NCBI GenBank assembly: GCA_016709305.1
Contig: JADJNA010000028.1
Span: 1 to 56,844 of the forward strand
Reading direction: 5' to 3'
DNA length: 56,844 nt
Origin: Candidatus Villigracilis saccharophilus
GTDB taxonomy: Bacteria; Chloroflexota; Anaerolineae; Anaerolineales; Villigracilaceae
Shown: piece after piece, positions 53,966-56,844 of the stretch
Position numbering within the stretch: position 1 is the first letter of the stretch
Layout of the letters: every line of letters starts with the position of its first letter
Translations under genes and position numbers: made by a program
Notes under the pieces: generated by a model
What the model saw: the letters and a program-made list of their open reading frames with translations, nothing else
The model's database searches: none
What the model was told of the DNA's origin: nothing

Positions 53966-54640
53966 ATGAATAACTTCCTAATTGCCCCATCCATCATCGC
54001 ATCAGATTTCACACGTTTAGCCGACGAGATTTCTGCAATTGAATCCGCCGGCGCAGATTGGCTGCACATGGACATCATGGACGGACATTTCGTCCCCACC
54101 ATCACGGTCGGTCCGCTGTTCGTGGAAGCATGCAAACGCGCCACAAAGCTTCCCATTGACGCGCATTTAATGATCTCCAACCCGGATCAGTATGTGGAAG
54201 CATTTGCCAAAGCCGGCGCGAACCATATAACCGTTCATGTAGAAACCTGTCCCGACCTGCCGCAAACAATAAAAAAAATAAGATCTTTGGGATGTAATGC
54301 GGGGGTCACATTGAATCCCGCCACTCCCGCCTCTGCATTGGATGCGGCGCTGCCATTGATTGACCTGGTCTTGGTGATGAGCGTCAAGCCTGGTTTTTCA
54401 GGTCAATCCTTTATGCCTGAAATGATCGGCAAGGTGGAAGAGATCCGCAATAAATTAAATGCCTTGCGTTCCAAAGCCCGCCTTGAAGTGGACGGCGGGA
54501 TCACAGTTGAAACCCTGCCCCTCATGTATCGAGCCGGTGCGGATGTTTTCGTGGCTGGCAACGCAGTCTTCAAGCATCCACAGGGCGCCGGAGCAGGCAT
54601 TAAGGCGCTAAGAGATGCGGTCACGAGGATTAAACGGTAG
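53966..54640 (+). CDS. rpe: Ribulose-phosphate 3-epimerase
   Basis: Rpe interconverts ribulose 5-phosphate and xylulose 5-phosphate in the pentose phosphate pathway. The 224 residues are standard length; the TIM-barrel motifs are all visible: APSIIASDF, HMDIMDGHFVPTITVGP (metal His and Asp), DAHLMISNP, the VMSVKPGFSGQSF loop, and LEVDGGI followed by GADVFVAGNAVF. It stands alone between two terminators. Confidence 0.96.
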   Translation: MNNFLIAPSIIASDFTRLADEISAIESAGADWLHMDIMDGHFVPTITVGPLFVEACKRATKLPIDAHLMISNPDQYVEAFAKAGANHITVHVETCPDLPQTIKKIRSLGCNAGVTLNPATPASALDAALPLIDLVLVMSVKPGFSGQSFMPEMIGKVEEIRNKLNALRSKARLEVDGGITVETLPLMYRAGADVFVAGNAVFKHPQGAGAGIKALRDAVTRIKR

Positions 54641-54726
54641 TGATTTAATTAATAATGAAAGAGCTTTGCTGCCTGCAATAAGGGTCTCAGGGCAGTGCTC
54701 CCTTACAGCGACAAATTAATTAAAAA

Positions 54727-54757
54727 CAAAAATCACGGCGTTGAGCCGTGATTTTTG
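54727..54757. terminator. Bidirectional terminator between rpe and rpmB
   Basis: Thirteen-base arms CAAAAATCACGGC and GCCGTGATTTTTG around GTTGA; each strand ends in T5. It serves the convergent rpe and rpmB genes. Confidence 0.88.
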
Positions 54758-54778
54758 TTGCGTATGAAAAAACGAACC

Positions 54779-54964
54779 TTATGCCGCAGATTTGCCGAGC
54801 GTCTTAATGCACTTCGCGCACAAGATTTTCTTGATCATGCGACCCTTCTCCATCACCGAGACCTTTTGCAGGTTCGGCTTGAACGTGCGATTGGTCGCGC
54901 GTTGAGAGAATGAACGGCTGTGACCGAAGGTGGTTGCTTTACCGCAGGTGTTACACTTAGCCAT
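54779..54964 (-). CDS. rpmB: Large ribosomal subunit protein bL28
   Basis: The 61-residue protein has the bL28 start MAKCNTCGKATTFGHSRSFSQ and the RTFKPNLQKV core, with CNTC and CAKC pairs that give a zinc-binding (C+) form. AAAGGA lies before the ATG. A promoter is at 55023-55051. Zinc-type bL28 is common in Chloroflexota and other phyla. Confidence 0.95.
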   Translation of the reverse strand: MAKCNTCGKATTFGHSRSFSQRATNRTFKPNLQKVSVMEKGRMIKKILCAKCIKTLGKSAA

Positions 54965-55022
54965 GTTATATATCCTTTCAATACAATGATTCCAGATGAG
55001 CCGCCCTTTTTAGGGGCAGGGC

Positions 55023-55051
55023 ATTCTACCATAGAACGCAACCATATTCAA
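55023..55051 (-). promoter_or_regulatory. Promoter of rpmB
   Basis: On the minus strand TTGAAT, a 17-nt spacer and TAGAAT (the same -10 as the rRNA operon). The leader has a small GCCC/GGGC hairpin before the ribosome site. Confidence 0.65.
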
Positions 55052-55135
55052 GATTAGATGTTAAAATAGGAACATGAAAGAATATTACCCGGACTTCGGA
55101 AATTCCCGCGGTCTTTAGAGCAAACGAGGATAATT

Positions 55136-55492
55136 ATGGGCGAAGAAACAACTTCATTGGGCGGGATACAAATCTCGCCGGACGCAGTGGCAACGATCGC
55201 ATATCACGCCACTTTGGAATCATATGGCGTGGTGGGGCTTGCGCCAAAAAACCTGACCGACGGAATCGTAGCATCCATCACACGCGAACCTTCGCGCGGG
55301 GTCTCTGTCTCGTATAAGGGTGATGATATTGATATTGACATCCACATCATCATTGAGTACGGTACGCGCATCAACTCTGTGGCTCAAAGTGTGGCAAATA
55401 CAGTCCGTTTCCATGTGGAAAAGGCGCTGGGTTTGCAAGTTAATTCAGTCAATGTGCATGTAGCGGGCTTGCGCATCAGCAATTCGGATTAG
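55136..55492 (+). CDS. Asp23/Gls24 family envelope stress protein
   Basis: The 118-residue protein has the family's start with IQISPDAVATIAYHATLESYGVVGL and the acidic middle YKGDDIDIDIHIIIEYGTRI, ending with LGLQVNSVNVHVAGLRI. A GAGG site precedes the ATG. In many bacteria this gene is followed by the fatty acid kinase fakA/yloV, as here. Its exact role is unknown. Confidence 0.92.
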   Translation: MGEETTSLGGIQISPDAVATIAYHATLESYGVVGLAPKNLTDGIVASITREPSRGVSVSYKGDDIDIDIHIIIEYGTRINSVAQSVANTVRFHVEKALGLQVNSVNVHVAGLRISNSD

Positions 55493-55506
55493 GAGAATAG
55501 AACCTT

Positions 55507-56844
55507 ATGGCTGTGGACCCCGCACGCATTGATAAATTCCGCCGGCTGCCGATCGACGGCCAGTCTCTCAAACGCCTCATTGACGCGGGACTGACCTGGC
55601 TCCGCACGAACAAGGATATGGTCAACGCCTTGAATGTGTTCCCGGTCCCGGACGGTGACACCGGCACGAACATGACCCTCACCCTGCAAGCCGCATGGAA
55701 TGAGATCAAGGATTCCGGGACGTCTCACCTCGGTGAGATGGCGGCGCTCGTCTCCAAGGGCGCCCTAATGGGTGCGCGCGGAAACTCCGGTGTGATCACC
55801 AGCCAGATCCTGCGCGGGTTTTCACGCGGCTGTCACGACAAGGCGACACTGGATGTCGCAACCATAGCCAAAGCATTTGGCGAAGCGCGTGACACCGCTT
55901 ACAAAGGAGTCGTCCGCCCGGTGGAGGGGACGATCTTAACCGTCATCAAAGAAGTTGCCATTGCGACAGAAGCAGCTCTGGGGTCGGTTAAAGATCCGAT
56001 AGAGATGCTCGAAGTGGCAGTCAGGGCCGCGGACGAAGCAGTCAAAAAGACGCCGGACCTGCTCCCTGTCCTCAAACAGGCAGGCGTGGTTGATTCGGGC
56101 GGCAAAGGCTTGTTCTTTATTTTGGAAGGCATGCTGCGTCACGTGTACGGCGAATCGCTTGAAACACCAACCACGATGGTGCATTCACTTTCCGCGATGG
56201 ACTTGCAAGGCGCGCTGGATGAAGTGGAAGAGGGTCAGGATTACGAGATCGTCGTGGATTTTGTTCCAACCAACGAATTGAATTTAGCGTCATTCTATGC
56301 GCGGCTCGAAGAAATGGGAACATCCATTCAGGTGGGCGAAGGCGAAGGCATGTACCGCATGCACATCCATGTACCGCTTGAAAAACGTTATGAGCCGATC
56401 GATTACATTATGGAAATCGGCACGGTGACAAAGGTCGCGATCGAGAACCTGCTCGCCCAAATGGATGATATCCAAAAGAGCAAACAGCTTCAGTTCACGC
56501 CTGTGGAACCGGGCAGTATCGCAGTTGTGGTGGTTTCACCGGGACAGGGGCTGAGCCGCATCTTTGCAAGTTTGGGTGTGGCCGCCATTGTGGCTGGCGG
56601 GCAAAGTATGAATCCGTCCACCCAGGATATTTTGAATTCATTTGAAAACCTGCCAACCGATAAAGTCATCATTTTGCCGAACAATAAGAATATTGTTCTG
56701 GCGGCAAACCAGGCCAAGGAAGTAACAGTGAAGCATGTGGCAGTCGTGCCAACACGCACCGTTCCGCAGGGACTCGCCGCCATGCTCTCTCTCGCCCCGG
56801 AAGGCGAGCTGCAAGCCGTGGCAGATAAAATGGCAAAAGCCATG
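55507..56844 (+). CDS. fakA: DAK2-domain protein, fatty acid kinase FakA-like (3' end outside window)
   Basis: The frame is open from ATG 55507 to the window edge (446 codons) and so is truncated; full FakA is about 550 residues. The N-terminal DhaL/DAK2 nucleotide domain has PVPDGDTGTNMTLTL with Asp49, Asp51 and Thr52, and GARGNSGVITSQIL. The following middle and DegV-like parts (VDSGGKGLFFILEGML, FVPTNELNLASFYARLEEMG, VVSPGQGLSRIF) fit FakA, which phosphorylates fatty acids bound to FakB. The AGGAG at 55491-55495 is 11 nt from the ATG, slightly far. Confidence 0.9.
   Translation, partial: MAVDPARIDKFRRLPIDGQSLKRLIDAGLTWLRTNKDMVNALNVFPVPDGDTGTNMTLTLQAAWNEIKDSGTSHLGEMAALVSKGALMGARGNSGVITSQILRGFSRGCHDKATLDVATIAKAFGEARDTAYKGVVRPVEGTILTVIKEVAIATEAALGSVKDPIEMLEVAVRAADEAVKKTPDLLPVLKQAGVVDSGGKGLFFILEGMLRHVYGESLETPTTMVHSLSAMDLQGALDEVEEGQDYEIVVDFVPTNELNLASFYARLEEMGTSIQVGEGEGMYRMHIHVPLEKRYEPIDYIMEIGTVTKVAIENLLAQMDDIQKSKQLQFTPVEPGSIAVVVVSPGQGLSRIFASLGVAAIVAGGQSMNPSTQDILNSFENLPTDKVIILPNNKNIVLAANQAKEVTVKHVAVVPTRTVPQGLAAMLSLAPEGELQAVADKMAKAM

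Overview
The window looks like a chromosomal contig from a Chloroflexota bacterium, most likely class Anaerolineae. This is inferred from gene content, protein style and the lipoprotein/SH3/LysM proteins with Thr-Pro-rich linkers; no database search was possible. Metabolic genes point to an anaerobic or facultative fermenter: pyruvate:ferredoxin oxidoreductase (nifJ), a DHOD-like flavoprotein coupled to it, dihydrolipoyl dehydrogenase, ribulose-phosphate epimerase, PfkB kinase and peptidases.

Layout. 1-9.5 kb (plus strand): GNAT acetyltransferase (cut by the window edge), dienelactone hydrolase, lpdA, LysM lipoprotein, NUDIX, DUF4406, nifJ and a DHOD-like gene. 9.5-16.4 kb (minus strand): a complete rRNA operon (16S, tRNA-Ile, tRNA-Ala, 23S, 5S) from a near-consensus promoter at 16363-16391, followed on the same strand by two tandem rpsU-infA pairs. 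16.6-27.9 kb (minus): glycosyltransferase, recR, ybaB, dnaX (split between two reading frames), a lamin-tail protein, prmA, crcB, NUDIX, dnaJ, dnaK, grpE, hrcA. 27.9-31.2 kb (minus): a Ser/Thr kinase with a TolB-like propeller and a PAP2 phosphatase. 31.2-35.4 kb (plus): a TgpA-like transglutaminase and a GAF-PAS-adenylate cyclase. 35.6-44.4 kb (minus): M20 peptidase, PfkB kinase, Tag glycosylase, M24 peptidase, SDR, lon and folC. 44.4-49.2 kb (plus): DUF503, an atypical SDR, a small zinc-ribbon protein, murJ, a membrane-anchored TPR-like protein and a CopD-like protein. 49.3-50.7 kb (minus): DagK-like kinase and a frameshifted SH3 protein. 50.7-52.8 kb (plus): an accessory pocket with an MntA/HepT toxin-antitoxin pair, a lipoprotein gene carrying two in-frame stops and a small secreted peptide. 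52.8-56.8 kb: Ser/Thr kinase, rpe, rpmB (minus), Asp23/Gls24 and fakA (cut by the window edge).

How it fits together. Translation and proteostasis genes dominate: the rRNA operon, bS21, IF-1, bL28, PrmA, the HrcA-GrpE-DnaK-DnaJ operon and Lon. DNA maintenance is covered by DnaX, YbaB, RecR and Tag. Signalling is eukaryotic-like (two Ser/Thr kinases) plus a cyclic-nucleotide cyclase.

Most noteworthy signals: the diverged tandem rpsU-infA duplication behind the rRNA operon, with a promoter-dyad-attenuator leader before the distal copy; dnaX and the SH3 gene each broken by one base at a C run; a lipoprotein with a stop codon inside its lipobox; several promoters whose -10 box lies only 6-8 nt before the start codon (leaderless candidates); and at least three families of short intergenic palindromic repeats. 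I found no CRISPR array, no intact transposase and no prophage. No clearly new multi-gene system is evident; the rpsU-infA arrangement is the best candidate for something undescribed.
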